Source of the DNA: Ilex aquifolium
Taxonomy: Eukaryota; Streptophyta; Magnoliopsida; Aquifoliales; Aquifoliaceae
Direction of reading: 5' to 3'
Assembly: GCA_951799425.1 (NCBI GenBank)
Contig: OX637394.1
Coordinates: 14,028,001-14,092,000 of the forward strand
DNA length: 64,000 nt
The notes under the pieces are model-generated. The model was not told the DNA's origin and did no database searches. It worked only from the letters and a program-made list of their open reading frames with translations. Shown piece after piece: positions 48,188-59,200 of this stretch; position 1 is the stretch's first letter, and every line of letters starts with the position of its first letter. Made by a program: the position numbers and the translations under genes.

Positions 48188-48607
48188 TAACGATAAGCTT
48201 CTGAGCTTATAAAATTCAAGATGAGCTCTTCAGCTCATATACAAACGATAAGCTTCTCAGCTTATAAAATTCAAGATGAGCTCTTCAGCTCATATACAAA
48301 CGATAAGCTTCTCAGCTTATAAAATTCAAGATGAGCTCTTCAGCTCATATACAAACGATAAGCTTCTAAGCTTATAAAATTCAAGATGAGCTCTTCAGCT
48401 CATATACAAACGATAAGCTTCTCAGCTTATAAAATTCAAGATGAGCTCTTCAGCTCATATACAAACGATAAGCTTCTCAGCTTATAAAAATTCAAGATGA
48501 GCTCTTCAGCTCATATACAAACGATAAGCTTCTCAGCTTATAAAATTCAAGATGAGCTCTTCAGCTCATATACAAACGATAAGCTTCTAAGCTCATAAAA
48601 TTCAAGC
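48188..48607 (+). repeat. 55-bp tandem array, about eight copies
   Basis: CGATAAGCTT recurs at 48191, 48246, 48301, 48356, 48411, 48466, 48522 and 48577. Each unit has two near-palindromes: GATAAGCTTCTCAGCTTAT and ATGAGCTCTTCAGCTCAT. Copies are nearly identical, so the array was recently amplified. It sits directly after the integrase region, before the antisense genes. Confidence 0.93.
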
Positions 48608-49046
48608 TGGTCTCTTCTTGGAGACACCAACAGTCTTTCCCCCACGACCAGAAATCTTCGTGTGCTGCACACGCACTCAAAGACCCCAATACTGACGAAG
48701 ACCCCGGTGGTTCCTGATCTTCTCCAAACGTTAAAGATCATTTCTCAGCTTCATGTCTAGTACAGTAGGTGTTAGTATAAACATGATCTTCTGTTTTCCA
48801 TCCACGTTCGTGTTCTGAGACGCGAAGAATGTGCTGGAAAAGCTCAGCGCCTAAACTTACAGAATTCAGAGTGAGCTCCTTAGCTCATAAGAGTTGAGCC
48901 CCTCAGCTCATACATGGACTTGCACATTCAAAAAGAAAGATCTAACATTCCAAGAATTCAAGGATACAAGCGTTCAAGAAAATATAAAGAGAGACATAGT
49001 TTGGCATCATTCAAGAAAAGAAAGGGAGTACAAGGAGGTAGAATTC

Positions 49047-50061
49047 CTAATCCTTCTTAAGTTGTGACTTCAGCTCGGCCACTTCCTCCTTCAGGCGAGC
49101 ATTCTCCTCCTTCAGCTCATCTCTTTCTTGCTCAGCCTTGTAGAGTGAATCAAGAAGCTTCTGACCTGCTGGAGTAAGAAAAATAGTGGAAAGAGAGTCG
49201 AGTGAGAAAGAGCCATCCCTCTTGCGCTTCTTTGAGCTCGCACCAGTATCCCCCTCCTCATCAGAATCCCCTTCCTCGTCGGATTCAGAGGGAGAAGTCC
49301 AGGAATCATAAGGAACAGAGGAAAATTCATATTCGGTTGCCATAGCCCCAAGCAAGTAAAGATTTTCGTTCGTCATCAACTCAGAAAAAGTCCTGGGCAC
49401 CACAAGCAGCAGCTCATGAACATTCATCATCTCTGGAAGGTCGAGATCAAGAGGACCTGCACAAACCAGAATATAATGAGAATATGTCTTTGTGAGAAGA
49501 AGTTCAAAGAAATCTCGGCTTAAGCATACCAAGACAGGAAAGGCTCTCCCAGGACCGTGGAATCCTGGCATCAGGACTGCGCAGCTCAGGAGACCGCCAA
49601 GACTTCCCAGAAGCAAAGAAGAAGCGTTGGGACCACCCTTCAGGATTAGAAGGAAGGTCCAAAACCAAACGGGGTAAATCAAACTGCCTCCAACGAAAGA
49701 AGCTAAAGCAGGGGGGATTGTCCTCTTCAATCACGAAAAAGTAAAGGAACTCGGCAACCGAAGGGAACCTACCGTTGTCGTACAAGCGCCAGAAAAGGAA
49801 AAAGCTCACCATAGCAGCCCACCCTCGAGAGGAAAGGCAAGAGGGGCACAGGCCATGATAGGCAAGAACTCGCCCAATAGCCGGATGAATGGGAAGGCGA
49901 AGTCCCATGTCCATGGCACCCTCAAGAAAGCAGATTTTCCCTCGAGAAAGATAGTTGCAGGGCTCGTCGGGGGTAGGAACTCGCAGAGGCAAATCGAGAT
50001 TAGGAAAAAACCGTTTCTTGATGGCTGCCAAATCAGAAGGTCCCAGGGTCGAAGGAGACAA
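49047..50061 (-). CDS. Antisense accessory gene 1 of the Tat element
   Basis: Two exons, 50061-49530 and 49456-49047, join in frame at LSCLG|PLDLDLPEMM through a GT-AG intron, giving 313 residues. The first exon contains GLRLPIHPAIGRVLAYHGL and GWAAMVSFFLFWRLY, resembling the putative gypsy-type transposon family (Pfam Transposase_28 as I recall) found in antisense ORFs of plant Gypsy elements. The second exon has an acidic SDEEGDSDEEGD run, a basic KKRKR nuclear-signal-like stretch, and a coiled coil (ERDELKEENARLKEEVAEL) at the C-terminus. The frame is open. Function is unknown. It shares its core motif with antisense gene 2, so the two are likely an old duplication. Confidence 0.7.
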
Positions 50062-50816
50062 GTATTGACGTTGCCACTTCCATTCGATTCCAAAGGAAGT
50101 ACGTTCCTTGAACAGAGAAGAGACGGGGCAGCCATTAAAGATTATGATGGAAACATAGGGAAACCACGAAGGATCAAGAAGAAACTCAGAAATATTTTTG
50201 GCAAGAGAGAAGAAACTCAGCAGGTGTTAGGGGACTTAAAGAAGATTGTAAGTTTTTAGGAAACCAAGAGCCACGCGAAAGGCAGAGTCGGCGGTCTTTT
50301 TGGTTTCCTAATTAATAAAGGTGGTTACGGTTATGGAGAGCAGTTGGGAAAAGGCAGGAAAAAAGTCAACACAGGATTAACCCCCCTAGCGCACTCAGAA
50401 CAACCGAAAATGAGTCTGTCCCCACCTAAATAGAATATTCCTCATATTTGAGCTCAGCTCGGTTGGCAACATAGCATCTCTATAGCAAGTCTTTGAGACC
50501 TTCAGTTCCAAGAACCTTGCTCACATCAGAATGATGAAGTTCCTGATGAGTTCCTTAGTTCATCAAAAGAACTTGGCAGCTCATAAAGTCCATAATCTTG
50601 CTTCAAGAAGGACTGAAGCGCTTCTCAAAGCAAGGGGGCAAGGGAAGTACAAGGAAAAGAGAAGAAAATGCAAAGTAAAACAGAACCATGTGAGTTATGT
50701 CCCAAATCAAAATCACAACACATTGCAATTCAAAACAAAAGTTGTATTTCAGAAACAAAAGTCAAGGCTACATTAAATACAAATTCGCAGTTACAAACAG
50801 AGAAAAAAAAAACACA

Positions 50817-53363
50817 CTAAGTCTCCGAAGGTGGATCTTGAAGTTCAATAGAGGAAGCCTCAGTTGCTGGAGCAGAGCTCGAAAGATCAGCAGGCAAAGT
50901 CTCAGGGGCCAGAGGAGTAGTATTTACAGGGATGTTGGCCCCTGGAACCTCCACTCCGTCACCCTGCAGTTCTTGATTAAGAGCCCTGGACACGAGGTCA
51001 GCAGAAAAGGGACTGGTACATGGAATAGCAAGAGAAGCAGGCACGCCCTGGTCCAAGGCTTCAGCCGAAGGAACCGAGGTGTCTTCCTCATTATCAGAGT
51101 CAGATTCTTCCATTTTTTCCTCGGTGGGGATAGGGAAGTTGAAGTCCAGATCTGGAAAAGCCTTGATAGCCTTGCGCCTAAAGGCAAGCCACCCAGTGGC
51201 CCACAAGGTGGTGGCTTCATCCTTCAGCTCTGCCACCTCGTTATCCCTCTGTTTGACCAGGTCTTTCTGCGCCTCGAGCTCCTCGCAGAGCTTGCCGTTA
51301 GCCTCATTGAGGGTGAGGTAATCCTGCTTTGCCTGGCTGAGCTCTTTCTTGGCGTCAAAGGCCTCTTGGCTAGCCTTGGTCCACGCCTCAGTCTTGAGCT
51401 CCAGATCCTCCTTGGTTAACCGTAGCTCATCTCGAGCTTTCTTTTCTCCCTCCTCAGCTCTGACCTTGACGGTTAAAGTATGTTTGAGGTCGGAGGCTTG
51501 CTTCACTGTCTGCTCCTTAAGACTTTGCACCTGAGTCCTGAGGTCCTCGTTTTCAAGGGACAACTTAGTAACTTTGACCTCATACGCCTTCAGAGCCTTA
51601 TCCGAGCGCTCGTGAGACCGAATCCGGTGCAATAAACCTTTCGCATGAAGGGCAGCCTGGGGATATAAAGGAAGTTCAACAAATTGCGTAAGATCATGAA
51701 GTGAAAGTAAGTAAAAAGGGAAAAGTGCTAGCACTTACAGCAGCTGCTCCCTGAAGAGCTGAAGAGATGGATTCCTCAAGGGGCATAGAAGCGGCCTTCA
51801 GGACATCAGACTCAGAAAAAATAGAAGAAATAGCTCCCGCAGCTAGATCCATGTTGTCGAAGTAAGAATCCTCATCCTCCTCTTCGGATTTCCCCCCTCC
51901 CTCAACAAGCTTCCCGGAGGCACTGTATTTGAAAGTGCTGGGTTGGAGATTGGGGATCAGTCCCAAAGCCTTCTCGACCTCAGAGGAGGAAGGGGAAGAC
52001 TGACCTCCCACTTGGGCTGGAACCAACGCAGGCTGGGCCTCTGGAGGGGGAGAGGTGGCTGCAATTTGAGGAGTGCCGGATGAGGAAGGCGGTGCCTTGA
52101 TGGGAGCCAGTTCTTTAGCAGATGAAGGGGGAGAAGGCATCTCCAGCCTTGGAATTTTAGCCCGGGTAATAGGGCCACTCCCAAAGCCGACCTGGGCCTT
52201 GCGCTTGTTAGATCTGTCGCCTTTCATCAGCTCCTCAACCTTAGCCTTGAGTTCTTCGGGAGTAGACTTCATGGTGGAGGGATCTGGAAGATCTGAGTGG
52301 AATCAGGAGATATAAAAAGAAAACGAAAGAGGAGAAGGAAGAAAGTGATAGTGATATTACCTTCTTCCGTGCCTATAACAGATATTGGAATAGCTAAAGT
52401 TGCCGGAGGGGGACTCAGACCTAACTCCACCAGATATCGAGACTCAATGAGATCAGCGTATCTCTCTGGCTTGATCTTCCTCAATTTCAATAGCGTCTTC
52501 TTATCTTCGGGGCTGAGCTCAGGTCGACCACTTTAAAAAAAAAAAAATGCAAGTAAGAGAAATGCAAGAGGCTCATAAGTTCCAGATCAGAGCTCAGCCA
52601 GCTTGAGTAAAGACTCACCCAAGTTTTCTGGTCTAGTCCAGGCCGTAGGGATACCAAGAGTATCTGTTTTATCAGCAGGATTATACTCCTAGTTGGTACC
52701 CCCAATAAAAAAGAAGTGTTTTTTCCACGCTTTGTGAGAAGTTGGGAGGTCGGTAATGATCTTCCTAGCATTATTTCGCTGTTCCATAAGCAGAGAAATG
52801 CTAGGAACCCCGAGTTTATGCTTCTTAAAGATGACTAAAAGGCCTACCATAATGCCATAGAAATTGGGGGAGAGCTGGGAAGGGCATACATTGAAGTGTT
52901 GCAGAACAACCTTGATAAATGGATGCAGGGGAAAGCGAAGACCGTTCTCGAAGGCAGCAAAGAAGAAGCAGACCCTCTTACGCACTTGTTCTACATAGTA
53001 GATGAATTTATCTGGGCACCAGGGTTCAACCCCAGGAGGAAAACCATAGCGAGCTTTATACGCTCTCATTAAAGCAGAGGCCTCTCTACTATAGCCCACG
53101 GACTCAGCATACCTAAAGGCAGCCCCCAGGTATGAAGTTTTTTCTTCAACCCCAACTCCACTCACCTTGCCCTTACTTTTGTCAGGCTTGGGGGGCACGG
53201 GAGATGATGTAGAAGGAGGTTCCTCAGTGCCGACCTCGGCTTCCACAGCCTCCACACCGGGAAAATTATCAATTTCATCACCTACGTCCCCTAAATCAGT
53301 GTCCTCAGACCGATCACCTAGTAGGGAAACAGAGGAACGAGTAGCACCGGAAGAGGCAGACAT
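50817..53363 (-). pseudogene. Antisense accessory gene 2 of the Tat element (four exons, lightly damaged)
   Basis: Exons are about 53363-52619, 52530-52361, 52283-51739 and 51656-50817, giving about 765 residues. Exon 1 holds GLRFPLHPFIKVVLQHFNVC and FYGIMVGLLVIFKKHKLG, the same family core as gene 1. Exon 3 is Pro/Ser-rich with KRKAQVGFGSGPITRAK. Exon 4 is a long coiled coil (LSLENEDLRTQVQSLKEQTV through ELEAQKDLVKQRDNEVAEL) with an acidic end. Exons 2-4 join in phase. Exon 1 has an in-frame TAG at 52689-52691 and its phase does not match exon 2 by one base, so the copy is damaged or the first donor is elsewhere. Role unknown. The layout suggests a structural or nucleic-acid-binding protein. 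Confidence 0.65.
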
Positions 53364-54008
53364 GATTGAGCAAGAAAAGGGAAGATTAAATGAACGATAA
53401 AGAGGGGGAACACTAGTCAAACTCTCCCTAATAACCCTAGGGTCAGCACAGTAGCTTCCAACAGCAAGTATGTGCACAATGGAACTCCAATCTACAAAGT
53501 GAGGAAGAGGGGATAGGCAACAGTCACGATTCTAGCAATAAAAGAACCGAAAAGACCAAAAATGCAACAACCACCTCGAACTCGAGGGATCTAGAACGAG
53601 GGAAGATGCGAAAAGGGGGCAGAAATGGCGTACCTAGTTAGGGGAGAGCGACGAACGACAATCCGGGGCCAAATCAAGAGGGGAAGCACTGCGAGTCCTC
53701 GAATCGAACACAGAAAAACCAATTTTGAGCAAGAATCGGAAAGCTTTGAGACAGAGAGTCAAGAAATCGCAGAGGCAGGAAGTTCGAAGAACAGAGAAGA
53801 AAGTGAACAGTGGAGAAAGGCGGTTCAGGCAGTCGTTTGAGTATTTAAAGCTTGAAAGACGTGGGCTGAAACGTGCGCGGGAATCGAGGAGAACCATGAT
53901 TGATACAAACCGTCAAAGGGCTGCAGTCACGTGCTAGTCTGGGTCAGCCGTGTGCAGATCTAGCTCAGTTTAAAAGCAGCTCAGCCCTTGCTCAAGCTCG
54001 CTTAAACC

Positions 54009-54025
54009 AAGGGCTGGGGGGCAAC
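54009..54025 (+). promoter_or_regulatory. Polypurine tract
   Basis: AAGGGCTGGGGGGCAAC lies directly before the 3' LTR start, the site for plus-strand priming. Confidence 0.7.
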
Positions 54026-54727
54026 TGATGATACCTGAAATAAACCCCAAACCTGAGCTCAGGAAATGAGCTCAGCTCGGGAGCTCAGGGAAGAAAAGCA
54101 GAGCTCATCCAGTTCATAGTCTGAGCTCATCCAGCCGGTACTGGAGCTCCCCAAAACAAAATAATAGGAGAAAAAGGCGAGGAGACAACAAGATGACAAA
54201 GGACGCCTCCGAAGTAGAAGCCAAGCGGGAACCTAGGCGCAAAAACCTTAACTAACCAAGATCTTTTCCGAATATGTAGGAGGATCCCATGGTAAAAGGC
54301 AAAGATTTCGGGATATAGACCGTCAAAGCCAGTCATATGGAGTCCAGGGATTGGAGAGAGAGAGAGAAGGGAAGATCCCTCCATTATAGGAGGCAAAATC
54401 GGATTAAAGGTAAGCAGGAGGCTATAAAAGGGAGATAGACCCCCCATCAAAGGAGAGAGGGCCATAGAGAACCCTAATTCTCTCCTCACTACGCTGTAAC
54501 ACGTTCAACACAATCAATAAGAAAAGAGGAGCTAAAGACTCCATTCCAGAGTGGACTAGCTGAACTCAGGCCGGTGAACCACTGTAATTCTATTGTGTTA
54601 TTTCCAGTTCCTCAATTCCCCTAAGCATCAACCAGCATTGCTTGACACGAGCCTTGTAGCTCAGACACCACTCGTAATTCCACGCATATTTGACTCCTAA
54701 TTCATTTTCGGTAGATTTACACCATCA
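54026..54727 (+). repeat. 3' LTR (702 bp)
   Basis: The same ends as the 5' LTR and few substitutions. It is longer by one block of about 40 bp including a GA run. It is followed by AGACA. Confidence 0.95.
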
Positions 54728-54853
54728 AGACACAATATGAATCAAGTATAAATAAAGTCAATCAAAATAAATAAATGATACGATTCCTATTATATACGAT
54801 TCATATACATCACGATTCATTAAATACAAATTAATAAATAAATCAAATATTGT

Positions 54854-55849
54854 GGAAGAATTACACTCAGACCCCCTGAAGTTTGTCACTTAATCACTCA
54901 GACTCTTGACATTTGAAATATTATATACAGACCTCCTGAATTTTGTACGTACGTAAAACTTAGATCCCTACCGCCTAGGATATCCATTAGTAAATTACAC
55001 CCAAACCTCCTGAAATTTGTAAACGTGTAATAGTTAGACCCCTCAAGTTTAAAATGTTATACTTAAACAAAAAATACTTCAATCAAAGATAGAATATCAA
55101 ATATTTTTAATTTTATAACAAATGTACATGTTCTATTATGACATTTATTGAAATAAAATCAATAATAAAAATTTAATTTTTTCTTAAAAAATTATAATTA
55201 ATATATACAATTATAATATCTATTGGAATTTAATTTGGTCATTTAAATGACTAAATTAAACTATCAAATTACCCCAATTAAAGATAGAAAATATTCTGTC
55301 AATTACAGTTTGACCCTTGCTTGATTTTTTTATTTTATTCCAATAAATAGGATAATTATATACTAATTATAATTTTTTAATAAAAAATTAGATTTTTATT
55401 TTTGATTTTATTTTAACAAATGACATAATAGAACATGAATTTTGGTTGTAAAATTCATATTCTATTATGAATGACTTAAACCCCTTATTTATTTTTTTAG
55501 TTTTATTCCAATAGATATGATAGTTGTATAATAATTATGAATTTTTTGATAAAAATTAAATTTTTATTTTTGATTTTATTTCAATAAATGGTACAATTTA
55601 ACATGAATTTTGGTTATAAAATTTGAAATATTTGATATTTTATCTTTGATTGAATTATTTTTTGTCTAAGTATAATATTTTAAACTTGAGAGATTTAAGT
55701 ATTATACGTCTATAAATTTCAAGAGATCTGAGTGTAATTTACTAACGATCATTGACAACAAAGTCTACGTGTTACACGCATATAAATCTCAAAGAATTTG
55801 AATATAATATTTCAAATGTCGGGGAGTGTACTTTGAGTTTAATTCTCCC
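54854..55849. mobile_element. Non-autonomous Mutator-like element (996 bp) upstream of ELM1
   Basis: It is nearly all inverted repeat: the left 270 bp pair with the right 250 bp. Examples are the GGAAGAATT and AATTCTCCC ends and the shared CAATCAAAGATA and inverse TATCTTTGATTG. The flanking 9-mers AAATATTGT (54845-54853) and AAATATTTT (55850-55858) differ at one base. Very AT-rich, no coding. A transcript would fold into a long hairpin. Confidence 0.8.
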
Positions 55850-55858
55850 AAATATTTT

Positions 55859-56236
55859 TTAACACCAACATGTAAAATTCGGCACAAATTCGCCTTAATT
55901 TTGACTGAGGTAAACTGCAAATGCTTTGTAGCGTGCCAAGCCAACCCGTTTCCACTGGTAAAACCGAATTGAAGAAAACTGCTCAATTCATACCCCTTGC
56001 GGTTGTCGCAAGCCAAAACGATCTCACACTTTCAACTTTCTCTTCCATTCTCTCATACACAGTTTACCTTCCCCTAAACCCTTAAATTTATACAAACTCT
56101 AATTGATATACAGAAAATACATACACATATACATTCAATTTTTTCGTTATTGAACGGACCCGAATTCCAATTTTGGTAATCTTTTTAGGGATTTTATTTC
56201 AAACACACAGAGATACACATATATACAGTGTAATAG
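55859..56236 (+). promoter_or_regulatory. Upstream region and 5' leader of ELM1
   Basis: About 380 bp between the MULE target duplication and the ATG. AT-rich, with CT-rich words near 56036-56058 and ATACACATATATACAG just before the ATG. No clear TATA box chosen. Confidence 0.4.
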
Positions 56237-59200
56237 ATGAAGCCAATAAGGCTTCCGGAGCCGCCGGGGAGTCCGCCGAGGGGTATGCCGGACATATTCG
56301 AAGGTGGAGTCTACGGCGTGATCCGACGGGCTGTTATTATCGGCAACGGATTTTCGGCTTCTGAGAATCAGAGCGTCGGTTTGGTTCGAGCCCTTGGGCT
56401 CTCTGAGAAGCACACCTTATATGTGAGTTCGATTTTCTAACTTGCTCAGTTTTTGTGTTGTCTTCTGTTTGGTTCCTAAGAAAATCCAGGGAATGAATGT
56501 TGAATATAGTGTGATTTGGAATTTTAACCTGCCCTTAGATCGATTTACTGAAGGTTGATTGAATTATGAATTTATTTGCAATCCTTCATATTTTGGGTAG
56601 TTAAACTGTATTGGGAATTAGGTTTGCTTGTTTTGATGTTTCATTGATTCGTTTTGTACATTATATTCTATTCTGTGGGTGAACAATTAACATTACTTTT
56701 ATATGCTTGTTGGTAATTATTTTGTACCAATTTAATTTCGTGTTTCACAAAATGGCTTGGGAAAGTCCTGTTGACAGCTTTAATTTAAGCCCTGTATTGT
56801 TTGTTGAGCTTGTGTGACATTATCCTGTCACCACATGCAGCGGGTTACAAGGCCAAGAGGAGGAGTTAATGAGTGGCTGCACTGGCTCCCAGTTTCTTTC
56901 CACAAGAAGTTAGATTACATCATGAGGCAGATATGTGGTTATTCACAAATTCTCTTGACAGGCAGAGGGAAGAAACTTGCGCCTCTACGTACCGAAAATG
57001 GTGGCAGTGCTGGCTTATCATCTGTTTTAGAAGCGGATGTTAAGAAGATTATAACAATGGCGCAGGAGACTTTTGAGAAGTACGTCTTTCTGCCCCCTAC
57101 ATCTAGCTTGTTAAACTATGAATTACATTCACATCTAAAAGCAGCCTGTTTCATGCTTAAAACTCTAAACAGAGCGAAGTAATTAGTTTTGATATTTATG
57201 ATGGTTCAAATATTAGGCATTATTTTAAAATTAGTTTCAGACATGATAAAATGGGTAAATTATTAAAGCCTCACATTAGAGTGGGAAATATGGAAATACA
57301 ATGCAAATGTTGACATAGTCATATTTCTAGAGTACGACTTATGACTCTTTGGCTCTCTGATCACCTCTTTTTCGAAGTAGCATTTCACAGTAACGTGAGT
57401 CCTGGTCCTTACTTCCTGTATCACGCTCTTTGGAAGGAGCTCTTTGCGTAGTGTGGTGCTGTTAATGGTAAAGACGGTTAAACCATCTGGTGATAACTTT
57501 GAAGATGATAGGTTATGCTTGGTTAATTCAAGTAACTGCTGAGATACTTGGATCAGTCAATCAGAGTTCAGGGAATGTAAAGACTTGATCCAGCTGCAGA
57601 TATCACCACATAGCATGAAAATATTGTGCGACTGTATTGTGACATTGCTATGTCAAAGGGCCATTGTGTGACCTTATTCTTAGAGGCACCATGAAGTAAT
57701 TCGTTATTAGAATCACAAATACAAACCCAAGTTTGCACCTTATAAAGGATTTCTTACCAAAATGTAGGATGAAGAGGTTTTGGATAGATGCATGGCATAT
57801 GAAGAACACATGTATGCTTATCGACTCTGAAATCTGTTTCATTAAAATGACTAGTCTTTGATGCATGCTTATCATATGACCTCTATATTCTTCATGAAAA
57901 TGCTTGCAAACTTTTGTTGTTTAATTTCTCAGAAAGAAATTTTAAGTTTTTATAGTGTGTACAAATTATTTTTCCACTTAGCTACTCCCTCAGTTTTCTA
58001 GCAATAAAAACTGTGCTTGCTATTGCTCTCAGTCAAAGATGCATTAACTGCTGGGCCTTGTTCTTAGTCTTTGAGGTCTTGCTATTTTACTTTTGTTTTG
58101 CCCTTGCACTTTGTCTAGGGCTTTACTTCCAGTTAAATTACATATATATGTCAAAAGACTTATATTTTCTAATCTGCTTAGGGAATAGCACTAAATGTTT
58201 TGAGCTTAGTGTTGAAATTTCTTATTGCCTGGACAATTTTTCTGCTCTGATTCTAGTTTTTCTCTTTGCAGCTGGTCTAAATAGAATTGCCCTTAACTGA
58301 TTCTAGCAGGGGGTTTCCAAGGGAATGAGTTTCATGGTTATATTAATTTTAATTAAATGACTCTTTTGGTTTTTGGCAAATGATATACTTCTTAATTCTT
58401 ATTACATTGTAGCAAAGAAGCACAAACACTTCTAAAAAGGCCACATGCCCATGTCAGGCACATAACTTTGCCGACACGTGTCTGTCAAGTACATTCTAAA
58501 AGAATAACAACCTTGATTTTGGACACACTTCCACACTTTTTGGATTATAACTCGAAAGTTAGTGTATGACTTTCTCGAAGCTTGAAGAAAAGTAAAATTA
58601 CGAAGATTAATTAAATGAAAGGACATAAGAAATTTATTAGCAATTTGGTACTAATTTTAAAGTAGAAGTAAAATATTGGAATATTTAGTTAAAGGAAGGG
58701 GCATGGGAGTATGAAAGAAATCATCTAATGAATTTTTGCTATGCTCTGTCTGTACAGTATGGATTGTTATTATAAGTGATAATTGACTATGATGACTCAT
58801 AAGCTAAAGATTTGTGATACACAATGGCTATAAGATTATGTAAGCAATCTGTATTATATTACATAAAAATGTATCTATTTTGTCGTATCCTGGACTTGTC
58901 GGTATCTCAAGTTCGTGTCTGGGTCAAGATCTGCAATATTACTTGTTGACATATTGGAGTTATTGTTTCCACTTTCCAGTTCACCGAAATTCAATTTACC
59001 AATTGCATTTTCCTTGATGAACACCACTTCACCTTCACAGTTTAATGTGTTTTAGTGTTTACTTCCATGCTTTCATCTTTTAAGTCTAGACGCCAACTTA
59101 TTTTGGCTACTTATAATATTGTCTTACCATTTTTCAGGGATGGCCCTTTGCTGGTGGTTGCATCTGGCAGAGATACTATATCAATTGCAAGTTCTATAAA

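Larger units (their letters stand above)
41850..54727 (+). mobile_element. Full-length Ty3/Gypsy LTR retrotransposon, Tat lineage (12.9 kb)
   Basis: It has two LTRs (41850-42511 and 54026-54727), the perfect 5-bp target duplication AGACA (41845-41849 and 54728-54732), a primer-binding site, a polypurine tract, and gag-pol in order protease, reverse transcriptase, RNase H, second RNase H, integrase. The order and the second, archaeal-like RNase H before integrase mark the Tat lineage. About 6 kb between pol and the 3' LTR holds a 55-bp tandem array and two antisense spliced genes. The LTRs remain very similar, but gag-pol is broken by one frameshift and eight stops. Confidence 0.95.

Noticed and set aside
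48180..48610. Regularly spaced repeats that look like a CRISPR array
   Set aside because: Units are contiguous with no unique spacers, and the setting is a plant retrotransposon.
51079..51534. Serine-rich plus-strand frames
   Set aside because: They are shadows of the coiled-coil exon of antisense gene 2.
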